Origin: JBALVO01 sp036961445
GTDB taxonomy: Bacteria; Pseudomonadota; Gammaproteobacteria; Pseudomonadales; Halieaceae
Reading direction: 5' to 3'
Assembly (NCBI GenBank): GCA_036961445.1
Contig: JBALVO010000178.1
Span: forward strand, 1 to 5,826
DNA: 5,826 nucleotides
Translations under genes and position numbers: made by a program
The notes under the pieces: generated by a model
Database searches by the model: none
Seen by the model: the letters and a program-made list of their open reading frames with translations, nothing else
What the model was told of the DNA's origin: nothing
Shown: piece by piece, positions 5,001-5,826 of the stretch
How the letters are laid out: each line of letters begins with the position of its first letter
How positions within the stretch are numbered: position 1 is the first letter of the stretch

Positions 5001-5826
5001 TTATTTGCGAATGGCGAACATATTCAACGCCAGGCCTGCGAATATCAACACCATAGCCAGCAGTTTCCACCAGAGCATAGGTTCTGACAACAGTACCGCA
5101 GATGCTGACATACCAAACACCGGCACCAGCAGCGCCCAGGGCGTTACCGTCGCTGCCGAATAGCGATTGAGCAACATATTCCAAAGACCGTAACCGATCA
5201 AGGTATTGCCGACACTCTGCCAGACAACAACAGACCAGGCTTTCCAACTGGCCTGCATCAGGTTCTGGGCGATGCTATCGAATCCGTGCATGTACCAGGC
5301 CATAAGCATTAGAGGCGGTATCGAAAACACCGAGGACCAAACAAGAAAAGCGAGGATGTCGACATCACCGGCATTTTTTACAATCATATTGCCGCAGGCC
5401 CAACTGGCTGCCGCAAGCAGTGCAACAGCAACACCAAGGTGTGTTGTTTGTCCATCGGTATAGACAATGATTAGAATCAGGCCTGAGAAAGACACACACA
5501 GCGCAAGTAGTTGCTGGCGCTTGATGGTCTCATTGGTGAATACCAGAGCCAATAGTACAGTGAAAAACACCTGCATTTGCAGCAGCAGTGACGCCAGACC
5601 CGGGGTGATGTTTGCCTGCATCACCCAATAAAGTAGACCGAACTGTCCACAGCCAATCAATAGTCCATAGCTGGCCAGGTTCAGCCACGAGGTTTTTGGC
5701 TTCGGGAAAATGAATACCAGTGGCAATGCCACCAACACAAAACGCAATGCGGCGAAGGTAAACGGTTCAAGTTCATTCAGGCCATAACGAATAAACACAA
5801 AATTGGTGCCCCAGATAAAGGCAACC
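5001..5826 (-). CDS. eamA: EamA-family exporter (DMT superfamily), 5' end beyond window
   Basis: The frame is open to the right edge, and the residues just before the GTG at 5798 read AFIWGTNF, the standard first-helix motif of EamA proteins. The true start therefore lies outside the window, and 274 residues are visible. About ten hydrophobic segments form the usual two EamA repeats; the second begins near SWACGNMIVKN. From memory it closely follows E. coli EamA (YdeD), the O-acetylserine/cysteine exporter: GLASLLLQMQVFFT, SWACGN, GYGLWNMLLNRYS and ALLVPVFG occur in the same order. Export of cysteine-related metabolites is thus plausible, but many EamA relatives have other substrates, so the symbol is tentative. 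The C-terminus ends in MFAIRK. No clear terminator separates it from the Spy-like gene downstream. Confidence 0.82.
   Translation of the reverse strand, partial: VAFIWGTNFVFIRYGLNELEPFTFAALRFVLVALPLVFIFPKPKTSWLNLASYGLLIGCGQFGLLYWVMQANITPGLASLLLQMQVFFTVLLALVFTNETIKRQQLLALCVSFSGLILIIVYTDGQTTHLGVAVALLAAASWACGNMIVKNAGDVDILAFLVWSSVFSIPPLMLMAWYMHGFDSIAQNLMQASWKAWSVVVWQSVGNTLIGYGLWNMLLNRYSAATVTPWALLVPVFGMSASAVLLSEPMLWWKLLAMVLIFAGLALNMFAIRK

Noticed and set aside
5796..5798. GTG as the start of the exporter gene
   Set aside because: The frame stays open to the window edge and encodes the conserved AFIWGTNF first-helix motif upstream, so this is an internal Val codon.

Overview
The window looks like the edge of a surface-glycan or envelope gene cluster from a Gram-negative bacterium, most likely a gammaproteobacterium. 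The evidence is a polysaccharide flippase end, two periplasmic proteins with Sec signal peptides, a Spy/CpxP-type LTxxQ protein, and an exporter closely resembling Escherichia coli EamA. Base composition is moderate, and genes are densely packed on both strands. No tRNA, rRNA, insertion sequence, CRISPR array or phage gene is visible. The genus cannot be fixed from the sequence alone.

Layout. Positions 1-302 (+) hold the last ~100 residues of a Wzx/PST-type polysaccharide flippase. It converges on two tandem minus-strand genes (370-1098 and 1159-1899) encoding paralogous P-loop kinases of thymidylate-kinase-like fold. A 284-base divergent intergenic region with a good extended -10 promoter follows. 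Next comes a plus-strand pair: an isoprenylcysteine-carboxyl-methyltransferase (ICMT)-like membrane methyltransferase (2184-2927), then a third kinase paralogue (2927-3658). These two overlap by one base (TAATG) and are probably translationally coupled. A secreted or membrane PAP2-family phosphatase (3765-4307, +) follows behind its own leader. Positions 4428-4868 (-) encode a small periplasmic Spy-like protein with two near-identical internal repeats. The window ends inside an EamA-family exporter (5001-5826, -) whose start lies beyond the right edge.

How the genes may work together. A flippase, three related small-molecule-type kinases, a membrane methyltransferase and a PAP2 phosphatase in a row suggest modification of an envelope glycan or its lipid carrier. 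The kinases share a strict set of motifs: GCDGxGKS, DR[YF]PQ and RKPDH, followed by FxGA. They differ from true dTMP kinases where the substrate should bind, so they are probably not nucleotide-biosynthesis enzymes. The kinase-methyltransferase coupling is the most interesting arrangement here. The Spy-like gene and the exporter look like a separate envelope-stress or transport neighbourhood, and the Spy-like gene has a CpxR-like direct repeat upstream of its promoter.
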